DNA from: Agilicoccus flavus
GTDB lineage: Bacteria > Actinomycetota > Actinomycetes > Actinomycetales > Dermatophilaceae
DNA length: 32,040 nucleotides
Reading direction: 5' to 3'
Assembly: GCF_014857905.1 (NCBI RefSeq)
Contig: NZ_JACYXE010000019.1
Span: 1 to 32,040, forward strand
Part shown: positions 14,451-21,312 of the stretch, one piece after another
Numbering within the stretch: position 1 is the first letter of the stretch
Layout: each line of letters starts with the position of its first letter
Made by a program: the position numbers and the translations under genes
The notes under the pieces: model-generated
What the model saw: only the letters and a program-made list of their open reading frames with translations
Database searches by the model: none
Told to the model about the DNA's origin: nothing

Positions 14451-15320
14451 TCAGTTCTGGCGGTGGTCGCCGTCGCGGTCGACGGCGTCGCCGAGCGTGC
14501 GACCCGAGGAGTCGCGCGCCTCGACGTCGGACTCGGGCGGCAGCCCGCCGGCGGTGAGGTCGACCACGTCCTCGTCGTCGAGCTTCGCGGGCGGGGTCTC
14601 CCCGACCTCGGAGACGGGCAGCGCGCCGCCGTCACCGATCACGGTCTCGCTGCCGGTGCCGGCGGCAGTCCCGGTCGCCGTGCCGGTGGTGTTCGTCGTG
14701 GCGGTGGTCGTGCCCGTGGCCGTGGCGCCGGTCGAGCTCGCCGAACCCGTGGCGGGGGCCACGTAGGGGTCGGTGAGCGGGCGCGCCCACGGGTCCTCCT
14801 TGGGCTGGGCCTGCTTCTTCGCGACGAAGGCAGCGACCGCGCCCGCGACGGCGAGGATGCCGAGCGTGGCGAGGAGGCCGGACAGGACGCCGCCCTCGTT
14901 CTTCGAGGACTTCTTGGCGAGCTGCTTCTTCGACTTCTTGGCCTGCTTGCGGGTCTTCTCGGCCTCGCCGCGAAGCGACCGGACGGCCTCGAGGCGGCGG
15001 GCCTCGGCCTCGGAGCGGACCTGCCCACCCTTCTCCTTGGCCTGCGAGACCAGCTCGGACAAGCGCTCGTTGCCCTGCTCGGCCCGGACCGCGGCGGCGG
15101 CGCCGGCGGCGGTCGCCGCAGCGGCGGCGGCCTCGCGGCTGTGCTCGAGGCGCGGCTGCGCCCAGTCGGCGGCCTGGTGGGCCTGCTCGCCGCTCCACTG
15201 GCGGGCGGCCTCGACCGCGGTGACCCCGGCCGTCTTCAGGCCCGCGAGCGTGGGCACGGTGACCTGCGTCGTCTCGATGGTCGGGACGGTGATCTTCTTC
15301 TTCTTCTTGCTCTGGAACAC
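14451..15320 (-). CDS. membrane-anchored coiled-coil protein, DUF5324-like
   Basis: The 289-residue protein begins with a lysine run (SKKKKK), then an Ala/Glu/Lys-rich probable coiled coil (about 30-140) with KQAKKSKKQLAKKSSK, one membrane helix (about 146-166, LLATLGILAVAGAVAAF), and a low-complexity acidic, Thr/Ala/Gly-rich C-terminal tail (TGTATGTAAGTG). I recall DUF5324-type proteins of similar build beside the ppiA gene in Streptomyces, so this is probably the positional counterpart, but the match is by context and form, not by a motif. The N-terminal basic segment would be cytosolic. ATG 15320 is preceded by AAGGGAGG, a strong SD. Function is unknown; the place next to cell-division genes suggests an envelope role. 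Confidence 0.6.
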   Translation of the reverse strand: MFQSKKKKKITVPTIETTQVTVPTLAGLKTAGVTAVEAARQWSGEQAHQAADWAQPRLEHSREAAAAAATAAGAAAAVRAEQGNERLSELVSQAKEKGGQVRSEAEARRLEAVRSLRGEAEKTRKQAKKSKKQLAKKSSKNEGGVLSGLLATLGILAVAGAVAAFVAKKQAQPKEDPWARPLTDPYVAPATGSASSTGATATGTTTATTNTTGTATGTAAGTGSETVIGDGGALPVSEVGETPPAKLDDEDVVDLTAGGLPPESDVEARDSSGRTLGDAVDRDGDHRQN

Positions 15321-15458
15321 GTGAGTCCTCCCTTGGCGATTCGCTCGGTCTCTCGGTGCCCATCCTGCCCTGTCCTCATGCGTGGGGTGTCATCAGGTGG
15401 TCCGTCGGGTCCGTGGCCGTTCCCGGGGGCGGAGGGCCCGCGTGGAAGGATGAGGGGC

Positions 15459-15977
15459 ATGAACGTGACGCTGCACACCAACCACGGCGACATCGAGGTC
15501 GTCCTCTTCCCCGATCACGCCCCCAAGACCGTCGACAACTTCGTCGGCCTCGCCAAGGGCACGAAGGACTACCAGGCCGACGGCGGCCGCACGAGCCCCG
15601 AGCCGTTCTACGACGGCCTCACCTTCCACCGGATCATCCCGAACTTCATGATCCAGGGCGGCTGCCCCCTCGGCGAGGGCTTCGGCGGACCCGGGTTCAC
15701 CTTCGACGACGAGATCTCGCCCGACAAGGACTTCTCGCAGCCGTACATGCTCGCCATGGCCAACGCGGGCAAGCGGATGGGCAAGGGCACCAACGGTTCC
15801 CAGTTCTTCATCACCGTCGCCCCCACCCCGTGGCTGCAGGGCAAGCACACGATCTTCGGCGAGGTCGCCGACGCGGCGAGCCGCGAGGTCGTCGACCGGA
15901 TCGGGGCCGTGCGCACCGGCTCGGGCGACAAGCCCGTCGAGCCCGTCGTCCTCGAGAAGGTCACCGTCTCCGAGTGA
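15459..15977 (+). CDS. ppiA: cyclophilin-type peptidyl-prolyl isomerase
   Basis: The 172-residue protein is a complete cyclophilin. It shows DHAPKTVDNFVGLAKG, the active-site element YDGLTFHRIIPNFMIQGG with the catalytic Arg of FHR, GTNGSQFFIT, and GKHTIFGEV. There is no signal peptide, so it is cytosolic and speeds cis-trans isomerisation of proline bonds during folding. The position before the crgA region equals that of ppiA (Rv0009) in M. tuberculosis. ATG 15459 follows AAGGAT (15446-15451) by 7 nt; as GGGG alone is a poor SD, leaderless initiation is likely. It is divergent from the coiled-coil gene and ends before a strong terminator. Confidence 0.95.
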   Translation: MNVTLHTNHGDIEVVLFPDHAPKTVDNFVGLAKGTKDYQADGGRTSPEPFYDGLTFHRIIPNFMIQGGCPLGEGFGGPGFTFDDEISPDKDFSQPYMLAMANAGKRMGKGTNGSQFFITVAPTPWLQGKHTIFGEVADAASREVVDRIGAVRTGSGDKPVEPVVLEKVTVSE

Positions 15978-16034
15978 TCGCCGGGCGGCCCGCCGCCCCA
16001 CGCCGGACCGCCCGACCGCGTCGGAGCGTTCGAT

Positions 16035-16075
16035 GACGGCGCCCACCCCCGCCGCCCGCGGGGGTGGGCGCCGTC
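16035..16075 (+). terminator. 18-bp perfect terminator hairpin after ppiA
   Basis: GACGGCGCCCACCCCCGC (16035-16052) pairs fully with GCGGGGGTGGGCGCCGTC (16058-16075) around CGCCC. It separates ppiA from the rhomboid gene. The bases after it are GTCGTC, with no T-run. Confidence 0.85.
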
Positions 16076-16189
16076 GTCGTCCGCCCGGGCCGTCCCCTCC
16101 GGCCCACGGGCAGGTGTCCTCCGGCCGGCGGAACACCCCGCCCGACCGGGGCGTTCGTGCCGACGAGACCGCGAACAGAAGGACGTCCC

Positions 16190-17098
16190 GTGACCCAGCC
16201 CGTCCCCGACGGCCCTGCCGGGCCGCCCGCCCCCTCCTGCCCCCGCCACCCGGAGCGTCCCACGCGGATGTCGTGCCAGCGCTGCGGCCGCCCCACCTGC
16301 CCGGCGTGCGCGCGGGAGGCGCCGGTCGGGATCCAGTGCGTCGACTGCGTCGGGGCAGCGGCCCGGGCCACCCCCACGACCCGATCGGCGCTCGGCGGCG
16401 TGCTCACCCCCGGGCCGCCCGTGCTCAGCTACTCCCTCATCGGCGTCTGCGTCGTCGTCTACCTCGCGCAGCTCGCCGTGCCGCGGCTGACCGAGCTGGG
16501 GGCGTTCGTGCCCTTCGTCGGCCTCGAGCAGCCGTGGCGCTTCGTCACGGCGTCCTTCCTGCACAGCCCCGGCCAGCCGATGCACATCATCTTCAACATG
16601 CTCGCGCTCTGGCAGGTCGGGCAGTGGCTCGAGCCCATGCTCGGGCGGGCCCGGTTCGGCGCCCTCTACCTGCTGTCGGGGTTCGGCGGCACCGTGGCCT
16701 ACCTGCTGTTCGCGCGGCCGCCGTCGAGCGTGCTCGACCTCGGCGACGGCGCGTGGTTCTCGGGCATGATCGGCGCGTCCGGGGCCGTCTTCGGGCTCTT
16801 CGGCGCGGCGCTCGTCTCGCTGCGCCGGCTCGACCAGCCCCTCGGCGGCATGCTCGTGCTCCTCGGCATCAACGCCGTCATCCCCGTCTTCGCCCCCGCG
16901 ATCGCGTGGCAGGCCCACCTCGGCGGTTTCGTCGTGGGCGCCCTCGTCACGCTGATCGTCGCCGGTCTCGCCGCCCCCGGGCGGCGCCGGTGGCAGTGGC
17001 CGGCGCTCGCGGCCGTGGCGGTGATCCTTCTCGCGCTCGTCGCGGTGGCCTACTCCCTCGCCGACACCTCGTTCGTCGACAACCTGCCGACGTCCTGA
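16190..17098 (+). CDS. rhomboid intramembrane serine protease with N-terminal zinc ribbon
   Basis: The 302-residue protein opens with a Cys/His-rich module, CPRHPERPTRMSCQRC, CPAC and CVDC (about 17-53), which fits a small zinc ribbon or B-box-like fold. Six or seven membrane helices follow. The rhomboid catalytic pair is Ser197 in GASGAVFG and His243 in AHLGGFVVG; HxxxN (H132, N136) is also present. Such proteases cut membrane proteins within the bilayer. GTG 16190 has AGAAGGA seven bases before it. A gene of this type beside ppiA and crgA is common in actinobacteria. The following 339 bp are non-coding and carry the DnaA-box-like cluster. Confidence 0.9.
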   Translation: MTQPVPDGPAGPPAPSCPRHPERPTRMSCQRCGRPTCPACAREAPVGIQCVDCVGAAARATPTTRSALGGVLTPGPPVLSYSLIGVCVVVYLAQLAVPRLTELGAFVPFVGLEQPWRFVTASFLHSPGQPMHIIFNMLALWQVGQWLEPMLGRARFGALYLLSGFGGTVAYLLFARPPSSVLDLGDGAWFSGMIGASGAVFGLFGAALVSLRRLDQPLGGMLVLLGINAVIPVFAPAIAWQAHLGGFVVGALVTLIVAGLAAPGRRRWQWPALAAVAVILLALVAVAYSLADTSFVDNLPTS

Positions 17099-17117
17099 GC
17101 CCGCGCGGCCGCCCCGG

Positions 17118-17304
17118 TTGTACACATGATCCACACAGAACCGGCCCCCGATCTGTCCCCAGGTGTGGACGACGTCGGCCGGCACGCGTCCGCGGCGACC
17201 GGTCCTGCGCATCGCGGCAGGTCAGGCGGTTGTCCACAGCGGACTCCACACCTGTGATTACAGCGATGTCATTCGTCCCCAGGTGTGGATAGGTCTGTGG
17301 AGAA
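17118..17304. promoter_or_regulatory. cluster of DnaA-box-like 9-mers
   Basis: Seven sites end in TCCACA or a near match: 17118-17126 TTGTACACA, 17127-17135 TGATCCACA, 17164-17172 (minus, TCGTCCACA), 17230-17238 TTGTCCACA, 17242-17250 GACTCCACA, 17284-17292 (minus, CTATCCACA) and 17296-17304 (minus, TTCTCCACA). TTGTCCACA is the preferred DnaA box of GC-rich actinobacteria. A 15-bp direct repeat GTCCCCAGGTGTGGA occurs at 17155-17169 and 17275-17289, exactly 120 bp apart. The stretch from 17099 to 17367 has no gene. DnaA binding is inferred. Confidence 0.6.
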
Positions 17305-17367
17305 CCGGGTGAGGGGCCGGGCGTGGGCGTGGAGAGGGGCCGGTACCGGTAGGCCCGGAACGTCGAA

Positions 17368-17392
17368 CGGCCGCCCCCGTCGGGGGCGGCCG
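17368..17392 (-). terminator. hairpin terminator after crgA
   Basis: CGGCCGCCCCC and GGGGGCGGCCG pair over 11 bp around GTC, 46 bp past the crgA stop. It separates crgA transcription from the DnaA-box-like cluster. Confidence 0.75.
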
Positions 17393-17437
17393 TGTCGTCG
17401 AGGTCGGCGAGGTCGCCGGTCGCAGAGGGGGGCGGCG

Positions 17438-17704
17438 TCAGCGCCAGCGGGTGGTCATGAGGAACCCGGCGACGATGAAGCCGAAGCCGGCGCCGAGGTT
17501 CCAGTTGCCCCAGGCCTCCACGGGGAAGCGGGCCTGGGTGAGGTAGTACGTGACGACCCAGACGAGCCCGATGAGCATGAGGCCGACCATGACGGGCACG
17601 AACCAGCGCGGGTTGGCGCCGGAGGCGCGTGCGGCGGTGCGCGCGGCCCGCTTGTCGGCCTTCTTTCGCTCCCGCGGGGTGAGCTTCTTCGTCGTCTCCG
17701 CCAC
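17438..17704 (-). CDS. crgA: cell division protein CrgA
   Basis: The 88-residue protein has a basic cytosolic N-terminus (TPRERKKADKRAARTAARAS) and two membrane helices (WFVPVMVGLMLIGLVWVVTY and NLGAGFGFIVAGFLMTTRW). The NPxWFVPVM...GLMLIGLxW pattern and the terminal TTRW are diagnostic of CrgA, an actinobacterial division protein that binds FtsZ, PbpA/FtsI and other divisome parts. GTG 17704 is chosen for its strong SD (GAGGAG, seven bases before). The position between the rhomboid/ppiA side and the DUF881 gene is the same as in M. tuberculosis. It is divergent from the DUF881 gene across 223 bp, in which only promoter-like bases near 17916 are noted. Confidence 0.93.
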   Translation of the reverse strand: MAETTKKLTPRERKKADKRAARTAARASGANPRWFVPVMVGLMLIGLVWVVTYYLTQARFPVEAWGNWNLGAGFGFIVAGFLMTTRWR

Positions 17705-17927
17705 GTGCCACTCCTCGAACTCGTCTCGGCCGGATCGTCGTTCGCCCGGCCGGAGGGCCTTCGTGCCCCCGCTGACCTCCCAGGGTAGGTGCTCATACTG
17801 GGTGCGCCCCGGAGGCACCGCGGGCCGCCTCCGGAACGTGGAGGGCGTGCGAGCGGCACCGCACGCCACGGAGCAGCGGTCGCCGGGGTGGGTCGGGGGC
17901 GGATCGGGCGAGCGAGAGGATGGCGAC

Positions 17928-18659
17928 ATGGGCACGCGGACGGGGCTCGGGTGGCGGTTCGTGCTGCCGGTGGTCACGGTGCTCGCCGGGCTCATGTTCG
18001 CCGGGAGCGCGGTGACGGCCCGGGGCGGCGACCTGCGCAGCTCGTCGACGCAGGGCCTCGTCGGCCTCGTCCGGGAGCGCGAACGCGTCCTCGCCGGTGA
18101 GGACGCCGCGCTCGCCCAGGCCCGCGCCGCCCTGGAGACCGCCACGCGCGAGCGCCTCGCCGCGGATCCGACCCTCGCGGGCCTCGACGACGCGGCGCGG
18201 GCCGTCGCACCCGCAGCGGCCGTCGAGCCGATCCGCGGCCGCGCCCTCGAGGTCTCCCTGTCGGACGCGCCGACCCGGGGTCCATTGCCCGACGGCGTGG
18301 GCGTCGACGACGTCGTCGTCCATCAGCAGGACGTGCAGGCCGTCGTCAACGCCCTCCTGGCCGCCGGTGCGCGGGGGATCACCGTCCAGGGGCAACGGTT
18401 GACGTCGACGAGCGCGGTCCGCTGCGTCGGGAACACGCTCATCCTGCACGGTCGCGTCTCGTCGCCGCCGTACGTCGTCGTGGCCGTGGGCGACCCCGCC
18501 GCGATGCGCCGGAGCCTGGACGCCGACCCGGCCGTCACCGCGTACCGCGACGACGCGGCTCGGCTCGGTCTCGGCTTCGACGTGCGCGACGCGGGCGACC
18601 TCGTGTTGCCCGCCTACACCGGCCCCCTCGACCGCCGCTACGCCCAGGTGGTCCGGTGA
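17928..18659 (+). CDS. DUF881-family membrane-anchored protein
   Basis: The 243-residue protein has an N-terminal membrane anchor (about 9-29, WRFVLPVVTVLAGLMFAGSA), a helical stretch rich in Ala/Glu/Arg (LVRERERVLAGEDAALAQAR) and a C-terminal domain with ALEVSLSDAP, VVHQQDVQAVVNALLAAGA and the QRLTSTSAVRCVGNTL motif. These are typical of DUF881 (YlxW/YlxX-like) proteins, found next to crgA and trpG in most actinobacteria (Rv0012). The extracytoplasmic domain probably has a ferredoxin-like fold, and the role is likely in division or the envelope. ATG 17928 follows GAGGAT (17916-17921) by 6 nt, so either a poor SD or a leaderless -10. Confidence 0.88.
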   Translation: MGTRTGLGWRFVLPVVTVLAGLMFAGSAVTARGGDLRSSSTQGLVGLVRERERVLAGEDAALAQARAALETATRERLAADPTLAGLDDAARAVAPAAAVEPIRGRALEVSLSDAPTRGPLPDGVGVDDVVVHQQDVQAVVNALLAAGARGITVQGQRLTSTSAVRCVGNTLILHGRVSSPPYVVVAVGDPAAMRRSLDADPAVTAYRDDAARLGLGFDVRDAGDLVLPAYTGPLDRRYAQVVR

Positions 18660-18744
18660 CCGGCTGCGCCCACCGGCGCGCGGGCGGTCTCGGGCCCGGC
18701 GATACGCTGCCGGAACCGCCGTTCTTCTGCCGTGGAGGCCTCCC

Positions 18745-19368
18745 GTGACCGAGATCCTCGTCGTCGACAACTACGACAGCTTCGTCTACACGATCGTCGG
18801 TTACCTCGAGCAGCTCGGTGCGCGCACCCGCGTCGTCCGCAACGACGTCGTCGACCTGGCCGCGGTGCCGGACGTCGCCGGCGTCCTCGTCTCGCCAGGT
18901 CCGGGCACCCCGGAGGCGGCGGGGTCCTCGATCGACGTCCTCGAGGCCTGTGGCGCCCACGGCACCCCGATGCTCGGTGTGTGCCTCGGCCACCAGGCCC
19001 TCGGCGTGCTCGCCGGCGCGACGGTCGGCCGGGCGGAGGAGCTGCTCCACGGGAAGACCTCCCAGATCCACCACGACGGGACCGGCGTCCTCGCGGGACT
19101 CCCGTCGCCGTTCACCGCGACGCGGTACCACTCGCTCGCCGTCGATGCGGCGACCGTCGGCAGCGACCTCGTCGTCAACGGGCGGACCGAGGGCGGGGTC
19201 ATCATGGCGATGCACCACCGCACCCTGCCCCTGCACGGCGTGCAGTTCCACCCCGAGAGCGTGCTCACCGAGGGCGGGCACCGCATCCTCGCCACGTGGC
19301 TCGAGATGTGCGGCCTCGCCGACGCGCCGGCCCGCGCCGAGGGGCTCGGCCCGCTCATGCGCGCCTGA
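18745..19368 (+). CDS. pabA: glutamine amidotransferase subunit, TrpG/PabA type
   Basis: The 207-residue protein is a class-I amidotransferase: VDNYDSFVYTIV at the N-terminus, SPGPGTPEAAG, catalytic Cys80 in GVCLGHQ, and the His-Glu pair in HGVQFHPESVLTEGG. It supplies ammonia to anthranilate or aminodeoxychorismate synthase. The gene in this place is called trpG in M. tuberculosis (Rv0013) and is often a PabA or dual-use enzyme; the sequence alone does not separate the two. GTG 18745 has GGAGG eight bases upstream. A TACGCT hexamer at 18703-18708 may be a -10; CGATACGCTG also precedes fhaA. It converges with pknB, with 24 bp between stops. Confidence 0.9.
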   Translation: MTEILVVDNYDSFVYTIVGYLEQLGARTRVVRNDVVDLAAVPDVAGVLVSPGPGTPEAAGSSIDVLEACGAHGTPMLGVCLGHQALGVLAGATVGRAEELLHGKTSQIHHDGTGVLAGLPSPFTATRYHSLAVDAATVGSDLVVNGRTEGGVIMAMHHRTLPLHGVQFHPESVLTEGGHRILATWLEMCGLADAPARAEGLGPLMRA

Positions 19369-19392
19369 ACCCCCCGAGAACCGCGCCCGGTC

Positions 19393-21312
19393 CTACTCCG
19401 TGACCGTGGTCCCGTTCGACGTCGTCGGCGGGGTGACCGGGGTGGGCTCGTCGGTGGAGCGAGGGGTCGTCGGTCGCGGCGTCCCGCTCGACCCGCTGCT
19501 CGTCGTGGGCGACTGGGTCACGGTCACCGTGGCCGTCGGGGTGCTCGCGCGCGGGCGGACGACGTTGAGGTCGACGACCGTGCCGATCGGGACCTTCTGG
19601 CCCTTGGCGTAGCTCTGCTCGATGACCGTGCCCGGCTTGCGTCGGGCGTCGTCGACGAGCGTGGGCGTGTACCGGAGGGCGATCTTGTTGAGCGCCGCCG
19701 CGGCCTGGGTCTGCGACATGCCCGTCACGTCGGGCATCTGCACGAGACCGGTGCTGACCAGCAGCGTGACCGGCGTCCCCTCCGCGACCTTGGACCCGGC
19801 CTTCGGGGCCGTGCTCACCACGGCACCGGCGGGCACCTCGAAGCTGTCGACGGGGCGGACCCCCCCGACCGTCAGGCCGTGGTTCTCGAGCTGGACGTTC
19901 GCCGTCTCCTGCTGGTAGTTGCGCAGGTTCGGCACCTCCACGCGCCCGGGACCCGTGGACACGCCGAGCCGAACCTCGGAGCCCGGGGCCGACGACGCCC
20001 CGGCGGTGGGGTTCTGGGTGACGACCGTGCCGGCCGCGGCCCGGTTCTTGACGTTCTGGGTCGCGACCGCGAATCCGGCCGTCGTCAGGGCGGACTTCGC
20101 CGCGGTCTGGTTCTGCCCGACGACCCCCGGCACGGCCACGGGCGCGGGTGGGCGGTCGAACACGCCGCGATTCGCGAGCAGGCCGAGGACGAGAGCGGCG
20201 ACGGCGAGGACCGCGACGAGCACGGGGACGAGCGGGAACCGGCGCCGCCGCGGCTCCTCGTCCGTGATGCGCAGCGCCGTGGCTCCTGTGGCGACGGCCG
20301 GGGCGGGGTTCGCCGCCGGGGCCGGCGCGAGCTCGCCGGCGGCGACCGCGCGGGCCGCGGCCCGGGTGGGTTCGCGGCGCAGGACCGCGTCGAGGTCGGC
20401 CGCGAAGTCCTCGCCGTCGGCGTAGCGGTTCGCCGGGTCCTTCGCGAGGGCATGCAGCACGACGACGTCGAGGTTGCTCGGCACGGCCGGGGCGTGCACC
20501 GACGGCGGCTGCGGAGGCTCCCCCACGTGCTGGTAGGCGATGGCCACGGGCGAGTCGCCCACGAACGGCGGCCGCCCGGTGAGCAGTTCGTAGAGCAGGC
20601 AGCCGGCCGAGTACAGGTCGGAGCGCGCGTCGACGTCCTGGCCCTGCGCCTGCTCGGGTGAGAGGTACTGCGCGGTGCCGACGACGATGCTCGTGTTCGT
20701 CATCGTGGCGGCCGTGTCGGCGATCGCCCGCGCGATCCCGAAGTCCATGACCTTCGCCTCGTCGCCGTCGCCGAGGATGACGTTGGCCGGCTTGACGTCG
20801 CGGTGGATGATGCCGTGCGCGTGGCTGTAGTGCAGGGCCCGCAGCACCTGCGTCATGATCCGGGTCGCGCGCATGGGCTCGAGCGCGCCGTCCTCGTGGA
20901 GCACGTCCCGCAGCGTCGGGCCGTGCACGTACTCCATGACGATGAACGGGACGGAGATGGGGGCGCCCCCCGACTCGGTGAAGACGTCCTCGCCCGAGTC
21001 GAAGACGGCGACGATCGACGGGTGGTTGAGGCTCGCCGCCGACTTCGCCTCCCGCCGGAAGCGCATGAGGAACGACCGGTCCCGGGCGAGCTCGGAGCGG
21101 AGGATCTTGATGGCGACCTCGCGTCCGAGGCGGGTGTCGTAGCCCGCGTGGACCTCCGCCATCCCGCCGCGACCGATGAGCTCGCCGATCTCGTACCGGC
21201 CCGCGAGCAGGCGCGGTCGGTCGGGGACGCCGTCACCGGTGCGGTCCGCGGAGCCCCTCGGGTCCGGTCCGTCCGGCTCGTCCGTCCCGCCCGTCCCACC
21301 CTGGTCGCTCAC
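19393..21312 (-). CDS. pknB: Ser/Thr protein kinase PknB with PASTA domains
   Basis: The 639-residue kinase has the N-lobe GRGGMAEV (about 48-55) and VAIK69, catalytic HRDVKPAN with D172, and MDFG with D190. Its activation loop has four threonines near 200-207, ending in GTAQYLSPEQ. A membrane helix (359-381) leads to three PASTA domains (about 392-453, 458-521, 524-587), then a Thr/Pro-rich tail. M. tuberculosis PknB has four. PASTA repeats bind muropeptides or lipid II and couple cell-wall state to the kinase. The acidic, Gly-rich N-terminal 35 residues are not in all homologues. GTG 21312 overlaps the pknA stop by 4 nt (GTGA), so it is translationally coupled. It ends the seven-gene operon. 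Confidence 0.96.
   Translation of the reverse strand: MSDQGGTGGTDEPDGPDPRGSADRTGDGVPDRPRLLAGRYEIGELIGRGGMAEVHAGYDTRLGREVAIKILRSELARDRSFLMRFRREAKSAASLNHPSIVAVFDSGEDVFTESGGAPISVPFIVMEYVHGPTLRDVLHEDGALEPMRATRIMTQVLRALHYSHAHGIIHRDVKPANVILGDGDEAKVMDFGIARAIADTAATMTNTSIVVGTAQYLSPEQAQGQDVDARSDLYSAGCLLYELLTGRPPFVGDSPVAIAYQHVGEPPQPPSVHAPAVPSNLDVVVLHALAKDPANRYADGEDFAADLDAVLRREPTRAAARAVAAGELAPAPAANPAPAVATGATALRITDEEPRRRRFPLVPVLVAVLAVAALVLGLLANRGVFDRPPAPVAVPGVVGQNQTAAKSALTTAGFAVATQNVKNRAAAGTVVTQNPTAGASSAPGSEVRLGVSTGPGRVEVPNLRNYQQETANVQLENHGLTVGGVRPVDSFEVPAGAVVSTAPKAGSKVAEGTPVTLLVSTGLVQMPDVTGMSQTQAAAALNKIALRYTPTLVDDARRKPGTVIEQSYAKGQKVPIGTVVDLNVVRPRASTPTATVTVTQSPTTSSGSSGTPRPTTPRSTDEPTPVTPPTTSNGTTVTE

Noticed and set aside
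14364-15458. N-terminal extension of the cyclophilin frame
   Set aside because: It is antisense to the coiled-coil gene; the cyclophilin homology starts at 15459 right after a -10-like motif.
17118-17304. Chromosomal origin oriC
   Set aside because: DnaA-box-like sites are present, but there is no AT-rich unwinding region and no dnaA or dnaN beside it; kept only as a DnaA-box cluster.
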